This document shows, in pieces, positions 54,385 through 61,368 of a stretch of DNA of 64,000 nucleotides. Where the stretch lies: positions 62,001 through 126,000 of the forward strand of contig CANBFE010000002.1 of assembly GCA_947367855.1 (NCBI GenBank), written 5' to 3'. A program made the translations under genes and the position numbers. The stretch is from an uncultured Lachnospiraceae bacterium (GTDB taxonomy: Bacteria; Bacillota; Clostridia; Lachnospirales; Lachnospiraceae). Under the pieces are notes generated by a model. The model was not told where the DNA came from and did no database searches. It was given only the letters and a program-made list of their open reading frames with translations. Position 1 is the stretch's first letter. Each line of letters begins with the position of its first letter.

Positions 54385-55341
54385 ATGACCACGTCGGTAT
54401 GCATGGGAATTTATAACGGGGCTGCATATCTGGAGGAGCAGCTGGAGAGTATACGAAGCCAGACAAAGCCTCCGGATGAGGTGATTCTGTGCGATGACGG
54501 CTCCCGGGATGCAGGCATGGAGCTGGCCCGGGCTTTTATTGACAGACACGGCCTGCAGGACAGCTGGAAGCTGTACCGGAATCCGGAACGGAAGGGGTAT
54601 CCGGGGAATTTTTACCATGCCATGAGCCTGTGCACAATGGATGTGGTTTTCCTGGCGGATCAGGATGATATCTGGGCTGACAGAAAGATGGAGAGTCTGT
54701 GTGAAATTCTGGAGACGCATCCGGAGGCGCGCTGTGTGTGCTGCAAGTTCGGTCTCATTGACAGCCGGGGAAGGGACATCCATTCCCTGATGCAGCCCAC
54801 TGTCAGCCATGGCACAGGCAGAGTCAGAACAGTTTCCATTGGGGATGTGTTTTATAAATGTGAGTGGCCGGGGATGGTTCTGGCCTACCGGAGAGACTGG
54901 TTCCGGGAGAAGACAGAGGGCAGAAAACCGGAGGCGGCTTTCCGCATTCCCCATGATTTGATGGTCTGCGCCCTGGCTGCGGAGGATCATGGCTTTCTGC
55001 AGCTGGACAGGGAGCTGGCATACCACAGGCGCCATGACAGCAATGCCGGGGGCGAGGAGCACCGCCTGGGCAGGCTCCTGAACAGGAAACGTAAACTGGG
55101 CGAAATCGAAACCTATATCCGGCTTCTGGACGCTTTCAGGGAGGGACAGATTCTGACCACGGAAGAGGCCGGAGAGGCGCTGGAAGAGAAGAGAGCCGTC
55201 ATGGGGGAGCGGTATGAGGCTCTGCGCTCCGGGCGGATTACAGGAGTGATGGCCAACGCCTGGCGGCGCCGTGGGATGGTAAGGCCTGCCACGGTAATCT
55301 GCGATCTGATTTTGTGCTTTGGGAGAGATTCCGGGGAATAG
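54385..55341 (+). CDS. GT2 family glycosyltransferase
   Basis: A 318-residue GT-A enzyme: MTTSVCMGIYNGAAYLEEQL, PDEVILCDDGSRD (UDP-sugar binding) and DVVFLADQDDIWADRKM with the DxD-type metal site, typical of rhamnosyl- or galactosyl-type GT2 proteins. GAGGAGAGGG precedes the ATG. It is the last clear gene of the glycan cluster; no flippase or polymerase gene lies within this cluster in the window. Twenty bases beyond its stop, remnants of an ABC transporter begin, so the cluster may have been cut here. Confidence 0.92.
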   Translation: MTTSVCMGIYNGAAYLEEQLESIRSQTKPPDEVILCDDGSRDAGMELARAFIDRHGLQDSWKLYRNPERKGYPGNFYHAMSLCTMDVVFLADQDDIWADRKMESLCEILETHPEARCVCCKFGLIDSRGRDIHSLMQPTVSHGTGRVRTVSIGDVFYKCEWPGMVLAYRRDWFREKTEGRKPEAAFRIPHDLMVCALAAEDHGFLQLDRELAYHRRHDSNAGGEEHRLGRLLNRKRKLGEIETYIRLLDAFREGQILTTEEAGEALEEKRAVMGERYEALRSGRITGVMANAWRRRGMVRPATVICDLILCFGRDSGE

Positions 55342-55360
55342 TCTCAGTTATCAGGGGGCA

Positions 55361-55581
55361 GTGTTTTATCCGATAGGGAGGCAGGGAAAAGGCCGCAATC
55401 TGTTTCTTGAACAGATCTATGCAAAGCTTATCAGCATGCCCTTGGAATATGTGGATTCGGAAAAAGGCCGGGATGAGGTTGACGATGTGGCATGGATGGC
55501 AGACACTGTTGCCAATATGGCTTATGAATGTTGGGAGGGTGCGGCAGTATTTCCCAATTTTCTGGTTCGAGATTGTGAAGT
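55361..55581 (+). pseudogene. N-terminal fragment of an ABC transporter membrane domain
   Basis: The frame contains IGRQGKGRNLFLEQIYAKLI and EYVDSEKGRDEVDDVAWMAD, which resemble the early transmembrane-domain region of peptide-type ABC exporters. It breaks at 55585 in a different frame from the ATP-binding gene that follows. Roughly 150 residues of membrane domain appear to be missing between the two. This is read as the broken 5' part of the next gene. Confidence 0.55.
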
Positions 55582-56508
55582 ATGACATTGTATTTCGGCT
55601 ATATGGCACTGGTTTCGGGATCCTTTCATAAACTGGCAGGCTTTGCCGGGAACCTTAAGGCCAATACAGCGGGACAGATGGAAAGGGTGTTTGCGTTTCT
55701 GGCGCATCCGTCGGAGACAGAGGGCAGCCACATACGCGATGTAGACGGCTTTGAGAGCCTTGAATTTGACAATGTGTATTTTCAATACCCCACAGCAGGC
55801 GAATTTGTGCTGCGGGGTGTCAGTTTTACGATCAGGAAAGGCGAGAAGGTTTCCCTGGTTGGCGTAAACGGGGCGGGCAAGTCCACAATTATCAAGCTTA
55901 TACTGGGGCTTTATAGGATAAGCGCAGGGACAATCAGGCTGAACGGATACGATGTAAATGAGTATGATATCCGGGATGTGCGGAGGCTGTTTTCGGTAAT
56001 GTTCCAGAATTATGCCAGGTATTCCCTTACGCTGCGGGAATGCATCGGGCTTTCGGATACGGACCGTCTTGAGGATGTCCATGCCATGATGGAGGCCATG
56101 GAGAAGAGCGGGGTGGCCGGGTTCTATGACAGGTTTGACAGCGGGCTTGACTCCTATGTGACAAAACAATTCTCTGACGACGGGGTTGAACTGTCGGGGG
56201 GACAGCATCAGAAGCTTGCGCTCTGCAGAACCTATTTCAAGGACGCGCCGTTCTATATTTTTGATGAGCCGTCCGCAGCCCTTGACGCTGAAGCTGAAGA
56301 CAGGATGCTGCAGAATTTTGCGCGTATCTCTGATGGCAAAACCGGTATCATCATTTCCCACAGGTTCTCAAGCAGCAGGATGACGGATAAGGTCATCCTG
56401 CTTGACGGCGGGGTAGTGGTGGAGAAAGGCTCCCATGAGGAATTGATGTCAAAGGGCGGCATATACGCGGAACTTTTTACGATGCAGAAAAAGAAATATA
56501 CGCTTTGA
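55582..56508 (+). CDS. ABC transporter ATP-binding protein, membrane domain mostly deleted
   Basis: A 308-residue product consisting of the last part of a membrane domain (residues 1-45) and a complete nucleotide-binding domain: Walker A GVNGAGKST, signature ELSGGQHQK, Walker B FYIFDEPSAALD and the switch His in IIISHRFSS. Full half-transporters of this type are near 580-600 residues, so about half is missing; a frame-shifted N-terminal fragment lies just upstream. It is probably a pseudogene whose ATPase part is still open. A related gene follows, suggesting an ancestral heterodimeric exporter, perhaps for a peptide. Confidence 0.75.
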   Translation: MTLYFGYMALVSGSFHKLAGFAGNLKANTAGQMERVFAFLAHPSETEGSHIRDVDGFESLEFDNVYFQYPTAGEFVLRGVSFTIRKGEKVSLVGVNGAGKSTIIKLILGLYRISAGTIRLNGYDVNEYDIRDVRRLFSVMFQNYARYSLTLRECIGLSDTDRLEDVHAMMEAMEKSGVAGFYDRFDSGLDSYVTKQFSDDGVELSGGQHQKLALCRTYFKDAPFYIFDEPSAALDAEAEDRMLQNFARISDGKTGIIISHRFSSSRMTDKVILLDGGVVVEKGSHEELMSKGGIYAELFTMQKKKYTL

Positions 56509-56545
56509 GCCGCTTACAAAGTGATCTGGAATAGGAGTTGTATTT

Positions 56546-56813
56546 ATGGATGCGATCAAAAAATGCATGAGAAATATCCTGTTTTCATTCAAATCCAGTT
56601 TTTTGGCATCAAAGAAATACTTTACCGTCAAGTGCATGATATCCCTCATTACAATTGTGATACCCCTTGCAAATATGACGCTGTGGCGAAATATTTTAAA
56701 CGGCATAGCATACAAAACGCCCATGGACAGTCTGCTGTATGTTTTTGCCGCATATCTGCTCCTTGAACTGGCGTTGAGAACAGCCGGACATCAGGTACAA
56801 TGTCACAAAATCA
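56546..56813 (+). pseudogene. N-terminal fragment of a second ABC transporter
   Basis: The frame starts MDAIKKCMRNILFSFKSSFL and continues through two hydrophobic segments (ISLITIVIPLANMTLW and LLYVFAAYLLLELAL), as in the start of an ABC exporter membrane domain. Shortly after residue 75 similarity is lost. The rest of the gene resumes in another frame at 56814, with the middle of the membrane domain missing. Confidence 0.6.
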
Positions 56814-57782
56814 ATGCTTCTGATGCTGAACTACTGCGGGGAAAAAACAGGGATCGGCGACCTGCAGTATCATGTGAGCATCATATCCCGTTTAAGGTCA
56901 CAGCTCACCTCTTTTATCGTGGATATCAACAGATTCATGATTCACAATGAGAGATTGAATGATCTCAGGGATTTTATGGATATCGTGCCCGAAACCGAGA
57001 AGGGAGGAACCAGGATACCTTCAGGGAATCCGGAAATACAGTTTGACAATGTGTACTTTAAGTATCCCAACTGCGATGACTATGTACTGAAAGGCTGCTC
57101 TTTCACCATCAAACCCTATGAAAAGATCGGCCTTATCGGGCATAACGGTGCGGGAAAATCGACTGTCATCAAGCTGCTGTTCCGGTTATATGACCCCCAG
57201 TCCGGCGTTATCTGCATTGACGGCGTGGACATCAAAGAATATGACATATGCGCGTTAAGGAGCATATTCGGGGTAATGTTCCAGGAAATCATCCCCTACA
57301 GCCTGCCCTTGAGAGAGATAATCGCCATGCCGCGGTTCGAAGAACGGTTTGACGAATACAAGCTGAAGAGGGCCTGTAACACCAGTGGGGTCAGCAGGAT
57401 TATTTCAGACTGGAGCGAGGGCTTTGACACCGTTTTGGGCCGGAGATATGTCCCTGACGGAAAAGACCTGTCAGGGGGCCAGTGGCAGCTGATAAATTAT
57501 GCCAGGGCATGGTTTGATGAGAGGGAATTTATGATACTGGATGAACCGTCCGCAGCGTTGGATCCCATCACGGAAGATAAAATGTTCCAACAGCTTTACC
57601 GCTTGAGCGAAAACAGAAGCCTTGTGACGATTTCCCACCGTCTGTCAAACACAACGCTTTCGGATAAGATTCTGGTCATAAACGACGGGCAGATCATTGA
57701 GCAGGGAACACATTCCGAATTGCTTGGACAGGGCGGCGTATATGCGCACCTGTTTCAACTGCAGGCGGGCAGATATGAATGA
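56814..57782 (+). CDS. Second ABC transporter ATP-binding protein, truncated
   Basis: A 322-residue product: the end of a membrane domain (about residues 1-60; YHVSIISRLRSQLTSFIVDI) plus a full nucleotide-binding domain with Walker A GHNGAGKST, signature DLSGGQWQL, Walker B FMILDEPSAALD and H-loop VTISHRLSN. No ribosome site precedes 56814. As in the gene before it, the central membrane domain has been lost by deletion with a frame change. Two neighbouring half-transporters with the same kind of damage point to decay of an exporter operon. Confidence 0.72.
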   Translation: MLLMLNYCGEKTGIGDLQYHVSIISRLRSQLTSFIVDINRFMIHNERLNDLRDFMDIVPETEKGGTRIPSGNPEIQFDNVYFKYPNCDDYVLKGCSFTIKPYEKIGLIGHNGAGKSTVIKLLFRLYDPQSGVICIDGVDIKEYDICALRSIFGVMFQEIIPYSLPLREIIAMPRFEERFDEYKLKRACNTSGVSRIISDWSEGFDTVLGRRYVPDGKDLSGGQWQLINYARAWFDEREFMILDEPSAALDPITEDKMFQQLYRLSENRSLVTISHRLSNTTLSDKILVINDGQIIEQGTHSELLGQGGVYAHLFQLQAGRYE

Positions 57783-57858
57783 TGCGCATATCATAATCTA
57801 ACCCGGACAAGCCGGAATGGTTTTGACCTTTTCCGAGATAGGTTTTTCCATTATTCGT

Positions 57859-57899
57859 GTCAACAATAAATGTCAGAAAAGCTGACATTTATTGTTGAC
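57859..57899. promoter_or_regulatory. Perfect 18-bp inverted repeat, likely XRE operator
   Basis: GTCAACAATAAATGTCAG (57859-57876) and its exact complement (57882-57899) flank a 5-base loop AAAAG. The right arm ends in TTGAC, part of the -35 box of the promoter below. The T-run after it also allows it to act as a terminator for the ABC genes. Confidence 0.85.
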
Positions 57900-57923
57900 T
57901 TTTTTGTTGGTTTTGGGTATACT
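57895..57923 (+). promoter_or_regulatory. Promoter of the XRE/ImmA-Fic operon
   Basis: TTGACT (57895-57900), a 17-base spacer and TATACT (57918-57923). The -35 lies in the inverted repeat, so a bound repressor would block it. The left arm presents a mirrored TTGACA (57863-57858) on the minus strand, with TATCTC 17 bases on, a possible weak outward promoter. Confidence 0.8.
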
Positions 57924-57948
57924 GATTTATGAAGTGGAGGTGAAAACT

Positions 57949-58263
57949 ATGTATGAAAGATTGAAGGAAGCAAGGAAGAACCTAAAACTGTCACAGGAAT
58001 TTGTTGCTCGTCAGATGCGTCTTTCCAGGCCGACAATCAGCGCGATAGAATCCGGACAGAGGAAAGTTACGGCAGAGGAACTTGCCGGGTTTTCTGAACT
58101 TTACGGGATAAGTGCGGATGAATTGATGTATGGGAAGGCTTCTGAGGATGCACAAGTGGAAATGTTCACACGTGCTTTTTCAGAATTGTCAGATATAGAC
58201 AGGCGGGAGATTATGAGCCTTATTGACTTTAAACGCAGATATAAGGAGACGATGAATGGCTGA
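57949..58263 (+). CDS. XRE-family helix-turn-helix repressor
   Basis: A 104-residue regulator with the Cro/CI HTH fold at residues 1-60: MYERLKEARKNLKLSQEFVARQM, quoted in parts, then RLSRPTISAIESGQRKVTAEEL. An acidic C-terminal helix region with AFSELSDIDRREIMSLIDFKRRY follows. GGAGG precedes the ATG at 57949. It overlaps the ImmA-Fic gene by eight bases, so the two are co-translated. In known XRE/ImmA pairs the repressor is the substrate of the ImmA protease; here the repressor likely binds the inverted repeat in its own promoter. Confidence 0.92.
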   Translation: MYERLKEARKNLKLSQEFVARQMRLSRPTISAIESGQRKVTAEELAGFSELYGISADELMYGKASEDAQVEMFTRAFSELSDIDRREIMSLIDFKRRYKETMNG

Positions 58264-59602
58264 CGTGTCGGAGAAGCTTTATAGCCAAGGGATGTCTCCG
58301 CAGGTGTTGGCCGAAAAAGTTCTTGAGGACAGGCTGGGCAGGGAAATGCCTTCAATTCCAATAGACCCGTTTAAGCTGATGCGCGAATATGGGATTGTGT
58401 ACCAGTTTATGGGTTTTGAGGATTTGGAGGGTATTTACCTTGTGCCGGAGGATGGTAATGACATTCCGTTGGTAGGCATCAACTATAAAAGGAAAATTAC
58501 AAGGCAGAGATTTACTGCCGCACATGAATTGTGCCATCATCTGAAAGACCGTAGGAACGAAGCGTGTCCTATAAGGACTACCCCAAATGGAATAGAGCGC
58601 TTTGCCGAGCAGTTTGCGGCCGAACTGCTTATGCCTAAAAGGCTGTTTTTGGCTGTGGCCGACGAGTATGCAGATAACGGGAAAGTTTCATTGGACAGTG
58701 CTCTGCAGATTGCGGAGCGCTTTGGCGTGAGCTTCCGCTCCTGTGTGCTCAGGCTTGCATATACTTTCCATATTCTGGATGGTGAATATGCAGATTTGAA
58801 CAAGAGGATTTCAGAGTATAAACCGGATAAGAAAAAAGCTGTCTTAGGCATGGACGTTGAAAATATAGACTTGCTCAGACAGGCGGTGGATTCTTATGAA
58901 TTTTATTTTGTAATAAAGCCTGATATCATGTGGTATAAGTTTAAGAATGAATTAATCTATAACGAAAACAGGATGGAGGGGCTTGACCTTGATGAAGAAG
59001 AGGTTGCTGAGATTGTTACGGATTTGAGGATGAACCGTCAGGAGAGTGCGTACTGCAAGGAAAAATATGAGGATATTATTCAGGTGGTCGGGCATGCGGC
59101 ATTGTATGATTATGTGTTGGAGACAGAGGACAAGCTGACGATTTATAAGCTGCTTGATTTGAATAAGAAATTATTTCAATATGCACCTTTCCCTGAAGAA
59201 GCGGGAAAGACGAGGACGGATAACAATCTTGTGCTGGGGGCGAAATTTGAGACGGTTGACTGGCGAGAAGTTGCGATGGAACTGGTGAAGCTACAGGTGC
59301 CGGTTGAGGACTTGATGCGAGATGCCAATAAACTGACTATCAGTGAGTATGTGCTGCAGGCACTGAAAATTCATCATCGGATTACACAAATCCATCCTTT
59401 CAGAGACGGAAACGGCAGAAGTTCCAGAGCTTTGCTGAATTGGATGCTAAGGAAAAAGGGGCTGCCACCAATCTATTTTAAGCTTACAGAAAAAGAATCT
59501 TATTATAAGGCATTAGCGAAAGCGGACGGGCAGGGGGATTATTTAGAACTATTGAGAGTGACGATTAGAGAACTATTTAGAACAATTATGAGAAAGAGCT
59601 GA
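58256..59602 (+). CDS. ImmA/IrrE metallopeptidase fused to a Fic domain
   Basis: A 448-residue two-domain protein. Residues 30-185 form an ImmA/IrrE (COG2856-like) zinc peptidase with H90-ELC-H94 in FTAAHELCHHLKD and a downstream ERFAEQFAAELLMP that supplies the third ligand. Residues about 200-448 form a Fic domain with the full catalytic motif HPFRDGNGRSSR (His380), expected to transfer AMP or another nucleotide from ATP to a target hydroxyl. A Fic-inhibitory-like helix IYNENRMEGLDL lies at 234-245 with Glu241. The gene overlaps the XRE repressor and is followed by a perfect terminator. It looks AT-richer than the neighbouring core genes. A peptidase-controlled toxin or stress switch is an inference. 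Confidence 0.9.
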   Translation: MADVSEKLYSQGMSPQVLAEKVLEDRLGREMPSIPIDPFKLMREYGIVYQFMGFEDLEGIYLVPEDGNDIPLVGINYKRKITRQRFTAAHELCHHLKDRRNEACPIRTTPNGIERFAEQFAAELLMPKRLFLAVADEYADNGKVSLDSALQIAERFGVSFRSCVLRLAYTFHILDGEYADLNKRISEYKPDKKKAVLGMDVENIDLLRQAVDSYEFYFVIKPDIMWYKFKNELIYNENRMEGLDLDEEEVAEIVTDLRMNRQESAYCKEKYEDIIQVVGHAALYDYVLETEDKLTIYKLLDLNKKLFQYAPFPEEAGKTRTDNNLVLGAKFETVDWREVAMELVKLQVPVEDLMRDANKLTISEYVLQALKIHHRITQIHPFRDGNGRSSRALLNWMLRKKGLPPIYFKLTEKESYYKALAKADGQGDYLELLRVTIRELFRTIMRKS

Positions 59603-59605
59603 TAG

Positions 59606-59632
59606 AAGGGACTTCTTTGGAAGTCCTTTTTA
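59606..59632 (+). terminator. Terminator after ImmA-Fic gene
   Basis: GGACTTC and GAAGTCC pair around TTTG, followed by TTTTTA. Confidence 0.9.
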
Positions 59633-59660
59633 TTATGCAGGTAATTTTGTGAAAAACTTG

Positions 59661-59766
59661 TTAGTCCTATATTGACAGAATTGGGGGAAAACGGATCGGG
59701 TAAGACAACTGCTACATTGAAAAAGCTTGACATGTCAGATATGCTGCAGGCTAAATGGTATGTGTA
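59661..59766 (+). pseudogene. Fragment of a P-loop (ABC-type) ATPase gene
   Basis: The frame reads ILTELGENGSGKTTATLKKLDM and stops at 59766. GENGSGKTT is a typical Walker A of ABC ATPases. There is no start codon or other domain part, so this is a short remnant of a lost gene downstream of the ImmA-Fic unit. Confidence 0.55.
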
Positions 59767-59785
59767 AGGAGAAGGATAATTGGAT

Positions 59786-59823
59786 ATGCTCCTTTCCAGG
59801 CAGACAGGGTCGGAAAGGAGCAT
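59786..59823. repeat. 12-bp perfect inverted repeat near anti-sigma gene end
   Basis: ATGCTCCTTTCC (59786-59797) and GGAAAGGAGCAT (59812-59823) are exact complements around a 14-base loop, just beyond the stop of the minus-strand anti-sigma gene. It probably ends its transcript or protects its 3' end, but lacks a T-run. Confidence 0.65.
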
Positions 59824-59839
59824 CTGTTTCTACACAATA

Positions 59840-60670
59840 TCAAAGAGCAGCTTCTCCTGCAGCCTGTTTCTCCTGCCGTCTGGAAATCAGAAGGCTTGCC
59901 GTTATGCCCAGTATACCGGGAACGACGGATTCCAGGGTGGAATACAGATAAGTAAGTTTCAGGGTGTCATAGTTATCCATGCGGTACATCAAGAGATCGT
60001 AATTTATCGTCAGGAAGATTCCCATTATGTTCAGGCACAGCAGCCATCGGCAGCGTCGGTCCCCCTTGAGGACACACCACAGATTATGGAGGAAGAAGGC
60101 AATCTGGGCGGTAAATGCGACTGCCAGCTGCTTATCCAGAAAAGGGCCCGTATTACTCAGTTTCATTCCCAAAAAGGTTTCTGTGTCAGGTGTCAGCTGC
60201 ATTATAAAATACAGGAAAAGCAGGATAAAGTAAACCGCCATGGAAAGGGAAACTGCCCCGCACACATAGGATGCCCTGCCGGGAGACTGCTTTTCCCTGT
60301 GCCCTGCACCGGATACAAGGACCATAAGGATACAGATGGTCTCCAGAATGCCGGGGTGGTTAAACAGGGTGTAATTGGCATGGTGGACCAGAAACAGCTG
60401 GATGCCGCAGTATACCAGAAACAGCAGGATTCCGTAATTGATCATGCGCTGGATGGTCAGTGTCCGCCTTATCTTTTTCAGGCCGTCAAGTCCTTTCTGC
60501 TCCAGCTTTTCACCGGAGAGGGCATTGTTCCGCAGGCGGGCCGCAATCAGGCGGCATTCTCCGCATTCCTCCAGATGGGTTTCCACACACTTCTTTGTGG
60601 CCTGGGAGCATACCTCGTCCACATAGGACGGAATTAAATCTTTGATAATATCACAATTCATTTTTTCCAT
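59840..60670 (-). CDS. Anti-sigma factor with zinc-finger domain and membrane segments
   Basis: A protein of about 276 residues. The N-terminus has the zf-HC2-like anti-sigma pattern: CDIIKDLIPSYVDEVCSQAT, then the HLEECGEC cluster. About six membrane segments follow between residues 75 and 270. It should hold the ECF sigma factor at the membrane until a signal releases it. GAGGAGG lies seven bases before the ATG at 60670; the ATG at 60676 lies too close. It begins at the end of the sigma gene on the same strand, so translation is coupled. Confidence 0.85.
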   Translation of the reverse strand: MEKMNCDIIKDLIPSYVDEVCSQATKKCVETHLEECGECRLIAARLRNNALSGEKLEQKGLDGLKKIRRTLTIQRMINYGILLFLVYCGIQLFLVHHANYTLFNHPGILETICILMVLVSGAGHREKQSPGRASYVCGAVSLSMAVYFILLFLYFIMQLTPDTETFLGMKLSNTGPFLDKQLAVAFTAQIAFFLHNLWCVLKGDRRCRWLLCLNIMGIFLTINYDLLMYRMDNYDTLKLTYLYSTLESVVPGILGITASLLISRRQEKQAAGEAAL

Positions 60671-60672
60671 AG

Positions 60673-61137
60673 TCATACCTCCTCGATCAATAGTAGTTTT
60701 GCCCGGTAAAACGTGACCCGGGCCCAGTTTTCGCTTTTTCCCAGCACCCTGCCGATTTCCCGGTAGGGCAGGCCTCCCAGCACCCGCAGCTCCACGGCTT
60801 TCCGTGAATCAGGAGGGAGCTTCTGCAGCCGTTCCCACACATCCGCCAGTTCCACCTTTGCAAGGGCATGCCGTTGGGTGTCGTAATCGGATTCCAGGGT
60901 TTCGTCCAGTTCCTCCAGCCGGGCCCGGTTGGTTTTGGACCAGTGCTGATAGAGCAGATGCTTTGCAATCTGGCACAGCCAGGTGGAGAGCTTGCAGCTT
61001 TTGTCGTAGCTGCCAAGGGACTCCAGGGCTTTTAGAAAAGTCTCCTGCATCAGGTCCTGGGCCAGTTCCTTATCCAGGCATTTTGCATACAGAAATTGAT
61101 AAACAATCTGTGAATACTGCTGGTACAATTCATCCAT
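60673..61137 (-). CDS. ECF-type RNA polymerase sigma factor
   Basis: A 154-residue sigma-70 family protein of ECF size. Region 2 is visible (DLMQETFLKALESLGSYDKSC, STWLCQIAKHLLYQH) and region 4 (LPPDSRKAVELRVLGGLPYREIGRVLGKS) supplies the helix-turn-helix for the -35. AGGAGG precedes the ATG at 61137. The anti-sigma gene follows at once, and a P-type ATPase gene is divergent, which may or may not be a target. A possible self-promoter of ECF type lies upstream. Confidence 0.93.
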   Translation of the reverse strand: MDELYQQYSQIVYQFLYAKCLDKELAQDLMQETFLKALESLGSYDKSCKLSTWLCQIAKHLLYQHWSKTNRARLEELDETLESDYDTQRHALAKVELADVWERLQKLPPDSRKAVELRVLGGLPYREIGRVLGKSENWARVTFYRAKLLLIEEV

Positions 61138-61158
61138 GGCGCCTCCTTTCTGACTCTT

Positions 61159-61186
61159 ATATCCGTTTTAAGGGGGATTCGTTACA
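61159..61186 (-). promoter_or_regulatory. Possible ECF-type promoter of the sigma gene
   Basis: On the minus strand TGTAAC (61186-61181) is 16 bases from GGATAT (61164-61159), the spacing expected for an ECF promoter. A short leader would then reach the ribosome site. Confidence 0.35.
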
Positions 61187-61199
61187 AAGATTTTGAATT

Positions 61200-61215
61200 T
61201 TCTGCCATGGCAGAA
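61200..61215. repeat. Perfect 16-bp palindrome between divergent sigma and ATPase genes
   Basis: TTCTGCCATGGCAGAA is its own reverse complement and lies in the 231-base gap between the sigma gene and the P-type ATPase gene. It is a plausible operator for a dimeric regulator of one or both. Confidence 0.6.
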
Positions 61216-61368
61216 TGGGGCTGACGTTTTTGATTATAGTATCTGGGAGGAAGGCTGTCAATTTCCGGCGGCGCTGTGTTTTGCCTGCGCATTGATTCTG
61301 AATGGACATACTTTACCCATCCCGGGCATAAACTTTGAATGCAAACAAGCTTCGGGGAGGTTCAGATA

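Noticed and set aside
59780..60637. Plus-strand frame of 285 codons
   Set aside because: It is antisense to the anti-sigma gene, which has a zinc-finger motif and coupling to the sigma gene.
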